From positions 10,246,342-10,310,341 of the forward strand of contig QXEO01000531.1 in NCBI GenBank assembly GCA_007115705.1: a DNA stretch of 64,000 bases, written 5' to 3'. Position numbers and translations under genes: made by a program. Under the pieces are notes generated by a model. It made no database searches and was not told the DNA's origin. It saw nothing but the letters and a program-made list of their open reading frames with translations. Shown piece after piece: positions 23,486-34,550 of the stretch (position 1 is its first letter; each line of letters opens with the position of its first letter). The stretch is from Dactylis glomerata. Lineage: Eukaryota; Streptophyta; Magnoliopsida; Poales; Poaceae.

Positions 23486-23575
23486 CGAAATGTCGATTTA
23501 CTTCCGTTTCGGTTGAGAAATGGGCACTCCTAGGTCAAAAAAACAGCAAAGGTCATGCCGAATTTTTCGGTCGAC
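23486..23575 (+). promoter_or_regulatory. upstream module shared by the two large CACTA genes, copy 2
   Basis: CGAAATGTCGATTTACTTCC plus GTTTCGG, then AGGTCATGCCGAATTTTTCGG and TCGAC. It aligns with 16783-16873 upstream of the TNP2 gene. The ATG of the second gene is at 23636. Confidence 0.6.
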
Positions 23576-23635
23576 TCTAGCTTAATTAATTATTGTACTA
23601 ATTAAATTATTACATATTTTGTATGAAGTGCCGAC

Positions 23636-26600
23636 ATGTCGAGCGGAGACAAAGACGTTGGGGCTGGCCCTTCTCAGCCCATGAGCGTCGAAGAAGAAGC
23701 AAGAAAAGCCAACCTAAAGTTTTGGCGGCTTGGCGATGACTTGAGCGGGTCCGACGAGGAGGCCGAAGAAGCTGCGGCCGATGAAGTTGGCGAGGAGGCC
23801 GAAGGAGGTGCAGCCGATGAAGTTGACTCGGAGTCCGAATATGACTTCGAGGCCGAAGAGGCCGAAGATGACGACGCCGGAAGCAGCAATGGCGACGAGG
23901 AGGATGACTTAAGTAGTCATGGTGGCAGTGACCGCATGGACGTCGGTGGATCGGACGCCGCCGCTAAGAAGAAGAAGAAGAAGAAGGAAAGGCAGGATCG
24001 GACGCCGCCGGTACTCGGCACCAAGCTCGAAGAGTTCACGTATGTGAAACCGAGTGGCCAACCCGTGGAGCCTGCGAAGCTTGCCGCTGGGTACGGCTTG
24101 CAGCTTGGGTGCATCGTGCGGGAGAGCATGAGCATCAACCAGAAGAACATAAGAGCTAAGGGCAATACGCGGTTGCGCGAGCTACTCATTGAGAAGCTTC
24201 ACAACCGGTACCAGTTCCCAGAGCCGTTCAATAACAAGAAGATCAAAGGGAACAAGGTCAACAAGTTAGCCCTCACGAGGATGAGCACTGCCTTGAGCAG
24301 CTGGAAAAGTCGAGTGAAGAAGAGAATTCTCGCCGGCAAAAGTTGGGAGGAGATAAAGAAGGCCGAGCCGATGCTCGACGAAGATGAGTTCATCAAGTTC
24401 AAGGATGCGTGCCTCACTCCGGAAGGTATCGAATGGACCGAGTGGGGGAGGCATATGCGGGACCTCAACATAGGTAACCAACGCTGCGGAGGCGGCGGTT
24501 ACCGAGGAAAGAAGGCCATTTGGGCAAAGGAGGACGCCGAGTATGCCCGTCTAGGGAAAGAGAACCCGTGGCACAAATTCACGGATGAGCAGGTGATGCA
24601 GTTTGTCCGTGCCCGCTACTATCTCCACCCCGAACTCAAGGAATTCGTTACCGACGACGATGATGTGAGGAAGTTCCAGAAAAAGCTGGTAAGGAATTTA
24701 CCGCGCATCTCGATCGAGTCGATATGCGTTCTAAATTTCTAAATGGCCATGTCTTTCCTTCTCTGCAGAGAATCGAAGAAAGATCTTGTGCTTCAAGTTC
24801 GAGCTCATCCCAGGGGTCGACGGCGGACCCGCGGTGGGACACGCCCTTCAACAGGGCGATAAACGTGATCAAGGGGAGAGCCAAGTCCTTGCCGCCGACT
24901 TCAGCTGGCCGCGTGGCCGGCTATGGTACGTACGACAAGGTTGGCGACTTCAAGAAAGAGGACCCCGAGGCGAAGAAACAGAGGAAGGCCGCGGCAGCTG
25001 CGGCGGCGGCTGCGGCCGCCGCCGCAAATGAAAGACGCGAAGTTCAAAAGCTCCGGGAGCAGATGCCGGACCTGATCGCCCAGCAAGTGCAACAGAAGCT
25101 CCGCGAGATCATTCCCGATGAGCTGTGGGAGGGGCTTGCTGCTTGGAATGCGGCAGGTCGACGAGGGGCGCTAGTGGTGCCCAGCATCTCCGGCAGCAAC
25201 TCTATCCAGCACGTGTCGCCGGATGTGGTGACTCCAGATACCGCCAACGTCGAGGAGGCGCAGCCGGCGGCCGCTCCGGTGCCCCCTCCCGCCGTCGCCA
25301 ACATGACCGCGCACCCGGAGGTCGCTCTGGTGACACCACCTCCCGGCAATGCCAACACCGAGCAGCCGATCGCACCGGTGCCTCCTCCCGCCATAGCTAA
25401 GGCGCAACCGATTGTGCTTCGTCGTAAGGCATCTCGGCGGGAGAATGATACCGGTGTATCGACATTAGCCGAGCTCAACGCCATCTCCAAGGTAATGACT
25501 CCGGCCAGCACATTTCATTTCCTTTGCCTTCGATGACTATATAGCTATAGCCAGCGACATCTCATGATATGAATGCAAACTTGTTTTCCCACAGGACACA
25601 CCTTGCACACTTTTGCATTCCGTGGACGGCGAGCTGAAGGATGTTGCTAAGGGCACAATCATTCAGCCAAATAGCACAGTCATGCATCATAAGGATATGG
25701 TATCAGCGGTGTTCAAGGTCCGGCTGGCTCGGGTGTTGCCGGGATGCGAAGACATTGACCCCCCAACCCAACCTCAAGGCGCCGATGAACATAAGACCCT
25801 TGCGGGTTGCTTCGGCTGGGTCTTGACATGGCCGAAGACCCAGATTCGGCTTGTGAAGGAACAACAAGTTACTCAGCCGCCACGCATGGAATAAGTTACT
25901 GAGCCACCGCCATGTTCGGCACCAGTTACTGAGCCGGCGCCGCCACGTATGGTGCCACCGCCTCGGCGGCCACAACAAGTTGTCTCCGCCAACACCTCCC
26001 GTCACCAGAAGTTGTTGGCCGCCGCTTTACCGCAGCCACCACCAGCACCACATGGCAAGGCCGTCGCTGCATCATACCCAGTACTGGTTGAGGACATCAA
26101 CGATGATGATGATGACAACCCAGATGACTGGCTCAACACCGGCGCCACCGACTCTCTGTTCATGCCAAACATGCTGGAAGAACCCTACCGTGTCCGTGAA
26201 GATCCAAATGCTCGCACCAAAGCATGCACGCGTTTGGACTTCCATGGTGCCCTAGAGGAGACGCCTCCGGATGCTGGCGCCGCTGATCCTAAAGTCAATA
26301 CGGGAAATATTTTTAGCCCCAACACACTCCATAAGGTGGTGAGCGGCGGTGATCAGTTGGCAACCGGCTGTGGTGAGCAGTTGGAAACCGGTGGTCCCAT
26401 CCAGAAGAAGCACCACCGGAAGAGGACCAAGAAGGATAAGCCGTCTGCGAGCCAGCAGCCTATCGGTCCGAAGAGGCCCAGGGTTCACGATGACCCGATG
26501 TCACAACCCGCTAAGGGCACCTTGCAGGGCATAATTCATGAAGCTGGAAAACCGATCATGACTGAGGAGCAGGTCGCCCACGCGAGTGGAGCGATGGTGA

Positions 26601-27641
26601 GCCTTATGCACGGTATCCTGTATCTGGAGGAGGGCCTTCTTAAGGAAACAAATCCATCGTACCCGGTTTTCCCGGTGAAGGTTCCAGCGGACGTGGGCTT
26701 CGTCGATGATCACCCCGCGGATATCTTCTTCATATCGTACGAGGACGTCTTCAAGCTTTTCAACGCCAAACGGCTGGACTATAACTTGGTCCACCTATAT
26801 GCGCTCTAGCGGGCGATGAAGGTCAACGGAGAGGAGAACCCTGGCGTCGCGATAGCGGACCCCTACTACATGCGTGAAGGCATGTTGATGAATCCAGCGA
26901 ACCGTTCCAGAGCAAAGGAGTACCTCCAAAACTTCCTGCTGGACAACAAGAGTAAAAAAGACATACTTCTTCCTTACTTTCCCGAGTAAGTGCACACTCA
27001 CTCGGCCGCCGTAATAACTTGTCATTTCTTAGCTCCTTTTCCAACATTCTTTCGTTTCAACTGTTTTGCGCAGAGACATATACTGCACATTGATCCTCGT
27101 TGCCCCGAGGTACTCGCTAGCCGTCTACTTAGACTCGGGGAGTGAGGGAAAGACAAAAAACTACGCCTACATCAAGGGTGTTCTAGATGATGCTCTCGAG
27201 GGATACGCCAGGAAGGGAGGCGACTTCAGGAAGGGGGCGGAAAATGTCAAGGATGGCAGACACATGTTCAAGCACGTGATCAAGTTCCCCTGCGTCAAGC
27301 AGCCGCCTAACAGTGTCAAGGAGGCCTTCTACGCCCTCCATCACATGCGGGCGATCATCCAGAACGAACACAGGCTTACAACGCCAGCTAGTGTCCGAGG
27401 ATGGGCCGAAGAGCATGCAAGGATCGAGGACGCTGAACTTAGGGACGACTTCTTCCGCATCCAGAATCAGATTGCGACTATCTTGCAAGAAGATGTCATC
27501 ACAAGGGGCGGAACCTTGTCCTATGCCAGACCGTTGGCTAAGCGCGAGATTGAAGACCGGTTACAGAAACAGCGTGACACTAGGACATGGACAACGAAAG
27601 ATTGCTACAAACCGTTCCCGGAGCCATGCCAACCAAAGTGA
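23636..27641 (+). pseudogene. second CACTA gene (TnpA-position protein with C-terminal Ulp1-like remnant), two premature stops
   Basis: Proposed exons 23636-24688, 24769-25491, 25595-26985 and 27074-27641 join to exactly 1,245 codons with GT..AG introns of 80, 103 and 88 bases. The N-terminus is acidic (DEEAEEAAADE repeats) with a KKKKKKK basic run. Residues ~150-350 hold a conserved plant transposon region (WTEWGRHMRDLNIG, WHKFTDEQVMQFVRARYYLHPEL). Exon 2 has an alanine run and a coiled-coil-like segment (RREVQKLREQMPDLIAQQVQ), then Pro/Ala-rich repeats. Exons 3-4 resemble a Ulp1/C48 peptidase (DIYCTLILVAPRYSLAVYLDSG), but His is Cys and the CGYY motif reads KEAFYAL, so catalysis is unlikely. 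Stops: TAA at 25892 (a repeat of this phrase 27 bases upstream has CAA) and TAG at 26807. It is probably the DNA-binding partner of the transposase, by position. Confidence 0.8.
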
Positions 27642-27907
27642 TCTTCATGATTCTTCCTAGTCGTTTAAGCATGTATGTCAATCGTGTGTGTGTGTGTGAG
27701 GTGTAAACTTATAACTTGCCTTAGTCAAAAGCATCGTTGTTGGACTTATTTACTTTTGTATGCGGGATACTTATATATAACTCTTTGCTTAGCTCGAGTA
27801 CTTTCCTTTGTCGACATGCATGTGAATCCTTCATTCTGTCGGTTGCATATGATATATGGCTTTGTCGACATATGTAACTCTTTTCTTATAGCTTGAATAC
27901 TATATAT

Positions 27908-28177
27908 ATGGCTTTGTCTACAGAGATGCCGAGATGCTACGTGGTGTACAAAGGATGGGTACCAGGAGTCTACGATGAGTGGGAGGATTGCCAGAAGCAA
28001 GTGAACAAGTTCAGCGGCAACTCCTACAAGGGGTATCCAACGAGAGAGCTAGCGGAAGCTAGGTGGAGGATCCACCTCCTAGGAGAGCGGAGAAACAACA
28101 ACCGGATGAAGACCTTGATGATCGTGCTCCCAGTCTTGCTCACCATTGCGGGTGTAGTCTACTCGGTCTTTTGGTGA
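27908..28177 (+). CDS. RNase H1 N-terminal-domain protein with a C-terminal membrane segment (third CACTA gene)
   Basis: An 89-residue frame with ATG at 27908; an in-frame ATG at 27926 (MPRCYVVY) has better context. Residues ~10-55 (YVVYKGWVPGVYDEWEDCQK then VNKFSGNSYKGYPTRELAEA) carry the pattern of the RNase H1 N-terminal hybrid-binding (Cauli_VI/viroplasmin-type) domain: VPGVY, W..C...V, F.G..YKGY and EA. No RNase H catalytic domain follows. Residues ~67-89 (MKTLMIVLPVLLTIAGVVYS) form a strong single transmembrane helix after an Arg/Asn-rich stretch, as in tail-anchored proteins. It lies 266 bases after the second gene and before the right subterminal repeats. GTCTACAG just before the second ATG could be a splice acceptor, so it may be an exon of a longer transcript. 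RNA:DNA hybrid or dsRNA binding is family knowledge; membrane location is inference. Confidence 0.7.
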   Translation: MALSTEMPRCYVVYKGWVPGVYDEWEDCQKQVNKFSGNSYKGYPTRELAEARWRIHLLGERRNNNRMKTLMIVLPVLLTIAGVVYSVFW

Positions 28178-28404
28178 CATGTGTAGTGTGTGTAATATGT
28201 AATGTGTGTAATGCATGGACTTGGGCTATATATGCTCTAACACTTATAATATTCGGGAACTTTGTCACTATATTATGGATCTAATTGTTTGTGATGATAT
28301 ATTTGTTTTGTACTGTATGCTGTGTATTCTGGTATATCTATATATATTTTTGTGCATTGCTGTCTATAAATACCAGAAAATATTAGTTTTTTTTGGACCT
28401 GCAC

Positions 28405-28658
28405 GAAATATCAGTGGCGCATCTCACAGGTCTTTAGTGGCGCATTGTCTATTGGTGGCGCATATAGCAATATGCGCCACGCATAATCCTCTAATGGCGC
28501 ATATGCTATATGCGCCACCAATATTCACCATATGCGTGGCGCATATCGTGATGCGCCACCAATAAACTGTTATTGGTGGCGTGGCATGGGTGGCGCATAC
28601 CATATGCGCCATGCATATGAAAAAAGGTGCGCCACCTATAAGCTTTTTTCCACTAGTG
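28405..28658. repeat. right subterminal repeats and TIR of the CACTA
   Basis: About five inverted pairs of GTGGCGCAT/ATGCGCCAC (28455-28484, 28495-28520, 28533-28560, 28590-28615) and single copies near 28413 and 28436, followed by the terminal inverted repeat. They match the left-end set. Confidence 0.8.
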
Positions 28659-28667
28659 TGTCTGTTT

Positions 28668-29506
28668 GGCACACCAGGAATAGTGCAATCTCGGCCAGGA
28701 AACGAAGATGCTCTCACAGACGATTTGGGCCCACGTGTCATATACATCCCCTTCCTACAGATATCTCACATTTGATTTGGCCAAGCATCTCTCGCCGCCA
28801 CCAGGTCTATGACGCTCGCGTACCTCACCAACTACTGCCCACTCCTATGCATCTGGCGCAGGTGCCGCGGCGCATGTGACCTCTGCCCAGTGTTGCCTAC
28901 TTTGCTATGTTGGGAGTTCAGTTGCGCTGCTTTGAGCTCTGCCGCCATCATGGCTCCGATGAGAAATTACCGCCGAAGTATGCCCAGCGCCGCCATGGCA
29001 TCTCCATCAATTCCCACGAGGCCTGGAGTGCCACCCGACGGAGAGAAAACTGAGCTGCATCCCTCCGACCGCATCCTCGCGACGCGGCGGCGCCCACGAT
29101 ATGCCGTCGTGCATCTCACCGGTGCTGCTTCTCTACCGAAACATCAAAGTGGGTGAGCTCGAGGTCGGCTAGACTCCTTCCGCTGTCGTGCGTGGAGCGG
29201 GACGGCGACCATCGGCTCGAGCATTGCCTCTCAAGCTCGTCACTCGCGCTTCAGGACGTAGGTTGTAGGTGCGGGTCGCCGCCGGCTCGGGTTCCAACGG
29301 TCGGGCAGGGCGTCCCCGCCAGAGATGCATGACGGTAGGCTGTAGGATTGGCACGCACGAGGCTATGGCCGGAGCTGCTACTCTAGTTCTTCTTGGCGGC
29401 CATGTTGAGAGAAAATGGGAGGAGAATGAGGGTTGAAGATAGATATGACAAGTGGGCCAACACTGTCAGTGGGAGTAACATTTCTTAGTTTTTTTTCTAA
29501 CTTGGA
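28668..29506. other. genic-looking interior of the MULE
   Basis: Mixed-composition DNA with a GC-rich core (28850-29360). Frames such as 28809-29156 (MASPSIPTRPGVPPDGEKTE) are open, but no domain is recognised. It may be a captured gene fragment; strand and parent are unknown. Confidence 0.35.
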
Positions 29507-29640
29507 AAACAGACATAAGGTTTAGAATAGACCAGGATTAACAAGTTCGGAGCGCCAATTTCAGGGATTCAAAGTTTAGGGTTCGATTTAACTTTCATCT
29601 ATAAGTTCAACATTTGTTTTGGACTTTTTCCAAGATAAAA

Positions 29641-31220
29641 ATTAAGAAAGGAAGGGTCACCAGGCTTGACCTTCAGCGGTTGTGCAAGATGGCATTCCGC
29701 ACTGCAGAAGCGCTGCCGCCGCATGTGTCTCCTCCATTGCCTCCCGCAACAAACAACAGACAAAGCAGAGTAGCCGGAACCAAAAATCTATTTTCTTTAC
29801 AATGATTTTCCATCACCATAGGATCATACGTCACCATGAATCTCAGTAGACATGAGGAAAACACGAAAGCTAGTTGATGAAAATATCCCATACAAAAAAT
29901 TTGGAAACAAATCTGAGCACACATCTACAAAAACAAACGGATCTGGAAAGATAGGGATCAAGAAAAATCACCAACAATCAGCCGCCATGTTTCTGTTGTT
30001 GATGGATGCAGCTCACCATGGCCATGCCTCGCTGTCGCTTAGGTCGGATGCAACAAGATTTCAGCCCAGTCTTTTCTTGGCCGTCGCAGGGAGGAAGAGC
30101 AGGTCGGGGGGTTGGGCAGGTTCTTTCCGCCGCACCTACATGGCAGAGCACAACCCTCCTCCACAGCCGCGCGTCGTTCTTCCTCCACCTCCACGGTGCT
30201 GCAATTTCTATCCATGGATGTACCAGCAGCTGCGGTGTGGATCCATGGTCGGAAATTTCGTGGAGTTTACGCAGTGATGGACAATCCCTCTACATCGGGA
30301 TCCCTGGCTGCAGGAGGAGGGCGGCAGCGTCAATCGCATGAATTCGAGCGAGCGGCAGCGGGGAACGGTATGCCGGAGGGAGGACGGAGAGGCGGCGGTG
30401 GCGGGAGGAGGACAGAGTGGTGGCGCCGAGAGTGGTGCGGGAATCGTCGGCATGGGACAAAGGCGTTGAGCAGGTAGAGTCCCTGCCAGCATCGGTCTGA
30501 CGAGTACGAACGAGTACGAAGGGGACGGAGGAAGCCATGAAGGGCGACGGGCGACGGAGAAAGGAAGGGAGCGACGGGCCGATTTTTTTGATGTATCTAC
30601 ACCATTTTTTACAACATTGTGTAAACAACAAGCCAAAAAATATCATTTATTGACTAAGATATTATTTTTCACGTATCCTCGATAAGCACCAAATAAAGAG
30701 GCCTCGAGTCCATACATCCTATCACGCTGAACATCATAAACAAAGTGTATTGTGTTCAAGAGGACTTAAGACAACATGAATATACACCAAATAAAGAGAG
30801 TTTATTTGTAACATCTCTTTTTCCGCCATTTCTCTCCACATCATCTATCAGTAAGCATCTCAGCTATGTAATAAAGCCATTAAGTCAAAATATCAACACA
30901 TGAATATAAATCTAGTTTATGAGATGTATACTTAGTAAATGACATTTCACTTTAGCAACAAAATAAAATAAAATTATGTGTCAAAGAGGTGGTATGAAAG
31001 AGTAGCAATCATGTCCATAAACAGAATCATCAACTTAATACATATATGTAATGCTCCACACACAAACAATATATATGATGGAGGACTTAGGACATATACA
31101 ATGCTAGCCACTTAGAAATGCGCCTAAGTGAATTAAAATAAAGATTACTAAATACGATTAAGAGCTAAGCACCCTTGCTAGCAACGCTGAGCACTTAATT
31201 CGATTGCTAGTGTATTTTTC
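29641..31220. other. Helitron-borne fragment, then AT-rich DNA
   Basis: 29670-30590 is moderately GC-rich with overlapping frames on both strands and no recognised domain; (GAACGAGTAC) is duplicated near 30505. 30640-31220 is AT-rich and I see no feature in it. Confidence 0.3.
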
Positions 31221-31442
31221 TTAGACCTTTCACAATGGGTGTATCTTAGCACGGTATCATAGGTAAAATGGTGATGTGACACCCTAATTAATGATGAAAG
31301 AGAGTGGTGTTGTATCTTAGCTAAGCTACAACCCTTGCACGGTATCATAGGTAAAAATGCATGGCTAGCCCAATCACATACATGCATGTACCCAAAATCA
31401 ATTAATGTTTTTTTTTTGAACAAAACGGGCAATTTTGCCTCA

Positions 31443-33519
31443 TCTATACCTAATAATAAAGGACGTAAGGTTTCCGTGGTTCGTTTGTTGGTTCGTTCGT
31501 CCAACATTTTTCTGAACCGATATACCCTTCCACCAAAATACATATTACCCTCAATGCCACCGGTAAGTGAAAAAACTGTTCACCAAACTACATATTACCC
31601 TCAATGCCACCGGTAAGTGAAAAAACTGTTCGATTTATTTGTTGATTGACCCCGAGCAGGCCTTTGTGCCATGGGCTCAGGCGCTCAGCCGATCTCTACA
31701 CCAAGACGAGCCGATATTTACCAGACATAATATCCGCCGAAATTGACCCCTACATCTTCCCTGGTGTTTGAGGAATATAATTAGTGAAGAATCCGGCTAG
31801 AGAAGGGGAAAGGGAGGCGTTGGCGCATGGTGCGGCGGCGCCGGTCGCAGCAGGGCTGCACTCCAACCATCAGGCGTGGAGCGCTCAGCTCAATAGTTGG
31901 ATTCTTTACATGGATGCGATCTTCCTGGTGTCTGGTCCTATCCTTGATTCTTATGCCTCTGAGCTCCATGACGCCTTGGTCTCTGGTGCCCTCTCGCCAT
32001 GGCGCCTCCGTCTCCGGTGCCCCATGCCTGCAGTCTGCTGCTAATGAAGCTGCTGCCCTCGGCCTAAGTCGATCCCCAACTCCCGTCCCATGACAGTGAG
32101 GGTCACCACGCCTCAAGCGGCTAGAATCCTCCATGTGTGCATGTAGCAACCTGTCCAATCCACATGTGTAATTGTGCATCCTTCCAATCTAATCAAGGAA
32201 CAATTCAGGTGGAGAACTGGAGGTGGAAGCCTTATTTTAGCGATTGCTGCTCCTAGGAGGAAGCCCACTGGAGGGTTGGTTGTCTTGCGATTGACTCGTG
32301 CCTGCCTCCGGGAGCGAGGGGTGCTCAAGCCATCCGGCGTCAAGGCCGGCGTGCACGCGGCGGTCGAGGCCCTAACGCTCAAGGTGGAGGCTGGCGCAGC
32401 CGCGCGCAGGTTGCTGTGCGCCGTCCAGTACGTCAGCGTCGCCGCGCACGAGGAGATGCGGCATGCCAGGTGAGCACTCTCAAGCGTATTGTGCTCTATA
32501 TACCGCGGCGTCGAACATGTACGACTACAGGCCGGCCGGGTGCACTGTCAAATGCAACGTCCTAGCGTTTTGGTCTTGTGGAGGCCGATAAGTTTGTTAT
32601 AGTGAGGACTTATTGTTATGAAATTTAATGCTTATAGCAGAATTGTCATTAACAACTTACTAAACTCAAAGATAGATACAATAACAGAACCAGCTACGAT
32701 TTTTCAGAAATAAGACATTGAGCTAAAGTTCGTGCAAATCTTTCATGGTTTGCGGAATGCGAAGTTGCAGGTGAGGTCAGTACTATAATCTTGATTTACT
32801 TCATGACTAAATGTGAATGTTTCTAATTAGACAACTTCATTTGTTTTGTTGATTTACTTAATCCCAAAAACAATCAATTGCTATTATTAACACCTGTCTC
32901 ATGTGTCAATCAAACTTTGATTTTGTCATATAAAAGCAAAATACAGTAGTAGTGTTTTAAAAGATAGCATTAGGAGAGTGGAAGTAACTGCGTATATACT
33001 ATATACACAGGCCACTGCGTTCAGAAGTGCTGGTGATTTGGTTGTTCTTTGTGTATTAAGTGGAAATATCAGTAGCTGTTCAAATAAATGAATACAAATT
33101 ATGAGGAGAGTTATATTACTCAGTTTGTTGTGGTAGAAGGACTATGCATGGTTGATGCACCTGAAAACTGAAATATCTTGATAATTTAGTTAATTCGGGT
33201 TAGTTAACTTAATCGACACCTTGGTTCCTCCTGGACAATTTATCTGCCATTCTCTGCTTTCTCTACTTCTGACCATGAGAGAGATGAAGGCCTTCACATA
33301 GCGGGGTTGGGTGGCGCCGCAGCGCACGGATCTTGGTGGCCTCGCTTAGGTGACACATAGAGTAGGTAGTGGTGGCGGACCTCAACGTGACGCCGTCGTG
33401 GGCGCGATGGAGCTAGCTGGTTTATGCGGTGTAGTGACATAAATTTGTTTTACGTGTCCTGAACTCCTGATGCAAAAAAAATTATCTCCCCCGTTGCAAC
33501 GCACGGGCATATTTCCTAG
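31443..33519 (+). mobile_element. non-autonomous Helitron, 2.08 kb
   Basis: 5' end A|TCTATACCTAATAATAAAGG at 31443. The 3' hairpin CCCGTTGCAACGCACGGG (33490-33507) is followed by CATATTTC and CTAG (33516-33519), then T. No TSD, as expected for Helitrons. A 52-bp near-perfect tandem duplication lies at 31530-31635 (ACATATTACCCTCAATGCCA). No Rep/helicase. It carries gene-like DNA at 31780-32475. Confidence 0.88.
31784..32475 (+). pseudogene. captured gene fragment in the Helitron
   Basis: The frame 32174-32473 reads RGVLKPSGVKAGVHAAVEAL then KVEAGAAARRLLCAVQYVSV, ending MRHAR just before a donor, CCAG|GTGAGC (GT at 32471). It looks like a true exon. I do not recognise the family. Frames at 31784-32044 on the same strand may be its upstream exon or leader. 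Confidence 0.4.
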
Positions 33520-34550
33520 TTTTATTAAAAAAGTAGAAGAGAATTGACCGGTTCATTTGCAGGGGAACCGGCCGAAAACCCGTACAATGCACCAATATCG
33601 CCATAGACGACCACATTAGGCACACCACCACAGCCAACCCGGCTACCCACACGAGACACCGACACACAAGGAGAGCCGCATCAAGGTTGCCAAACAATGT
33701 CATCGTCATCACTCCTCCACGAGCCAGCGACTCCGACTTCACCGGCGGCAACCCAATCAGAGCTTCGCAAACGGCGCCGGAGCCCATGCCGGTCCATGCC
33801 ACCAATTGGCCACACGCGCCAAGGACAGACAGCTCCAAATCAGACGACGAGCTTCACAAGGGAATTATGCTGGACTTGCGCCGACCGAGCACTCTGCAAA
33901 CCACCCGCCACCGGTCATCGTCGCCACAGAGACTACCGCAGCTCCGACTCCACAACAGCACAGCAAAGCAGAAGAACCCATCGGACACGCTGGGTAAAAC
34001 CGACTAACGAAGCCCCGCCGCGACCCATCTTCCGCTCGAGTCCTCATCTTTGCCAAACTGCACACCTGGACCTCACACAGCAGCTTGACGACCACCACCA
34101 TCCCACAATACCTGACCGCAGTCAACTCCGAGACGATGCCCCCAACAAGGAAGAGACACCACAGCGCCTCCATCGCCTGATCTGAGATCAGAGGTTTCCC
34201 TCTGGAGTCGAGGCCGCAGGCGCAGGTTGCGCACACCTCGCGACGATGCTTCCAAGAAAGAAGTGACACCCACGGGCGCCATCATCGCCCGCTCTGGCCA
34301 GCCGGAGCAAGGATTTCTCCTGAGGATGCGCAACGACTGCAACCTGAATCGGCCACCACAGGCCACCACCATGCGCGCTGAAGCCCGCCGCTCACCAACC
34401 CTCGCCAAAGACAGCTCTGCACCACCAGGCCGAAAAATCAATTAATGTAGATACAACACTTTAGAGACAATGCATTGTGATAGTTGTCTCTTAAAATAAA
34501 CCATTGTCTAGGATATCGCGCTAAGATACAATGCATTGTGAAAGGCCTTA

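Larger units (their letters stand above)
15930..28658 (+). mobile_element. CACTA transposon, 12.7 kb, with three genes
   Basis: TIRs: CACTAGTGGGAAAAGGCTTA at 15930, and on the minus strand CACTAGTGGAAAAAAGCTTA ending at 28658. The 3-bp TSD is TGT (15927-15929 and 28659-28661). Subterminal GTGGCGCAT/ATGCGCCAC palindromes fill 15990-16410 and 28405-28640. Contents on the plus strand are a TNP2 transposase gene (16966-20439), an internal repeat pair (20897-20932), a captured TAF9 piece (21244-21333), a four-exon second gene (23636-27641) and a small RNase H1-N/membrane gene (27908-28177). The element keeps a full autonomous layout, but the first two genes have nonsense changes. I do not assign a named family. 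Confidence 0.93.
15811..29631. mobile_element. Mutator-like element (MULE), 1.1 kb, interrupted by a CACTA
   Basis: TIRs of about 125 bp start GGAAAAAGTCCAAAACAAA at 15811 and end at 29631 on the other strand. The left TIR is 15811-15929 plus 28662-28667 and the right is 29507-29631. A perfect 9-bp TSD AAGATAAAA lies at 15802-15810 and 29632-29640, as expected for Mutator-type insertion. The left TIR is broken six bases from its inner end by the 12.7-kb CACTA; removing that and one TSD copy restores the inverted-repeat match. No transposase is encoded. Internal DNA (28668-29506) is genic in composition, so it may be a Pack-MULE. Confidence 0.88.
31409..34433 (-). mobile_element. minus-strand non-LTR retroposon, ~0.95 kb, split by a Helitron
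   Basis: A poly-T run at 31409-31418 (the poly-A tail) marks the 3' end and the 5' end is at 34433. A perfect 15-bp TSD AAAATCAATTAATGT flanks it (31394-31408 and 34434-34448). Removing the Helitron leaves about 948 bases, GC-rich on the 5' side. Minus-strand frames (34441-34073, 33838-33482) are open, but I see no reverse-transcriptase, endonuclease or RNase H motif. It is a 5'-truncated LINE or a SINE-like non-autonomous element. Confidence 0.8.
31224..34547. mobile_element. Tourist-like (PIF/Harbinger) MITE, ~270 bp of its own DNA, split by a retroposon
   Basis: TIRs: GACCTTTCACAATGGGTGTA at 31224 and, on the minus strand, GGCCTTTCACAATGCATTGT ending at 34547; both continue into ATCTTAGC. 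The 3-bp TSD is TTA (31221-31223 and 34548-34550). The left arm (31224-31393) contains GCACGGTATCATAGGTAAAA twice (31238 and 31337). No coding capacity. Confidence 0.8.
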
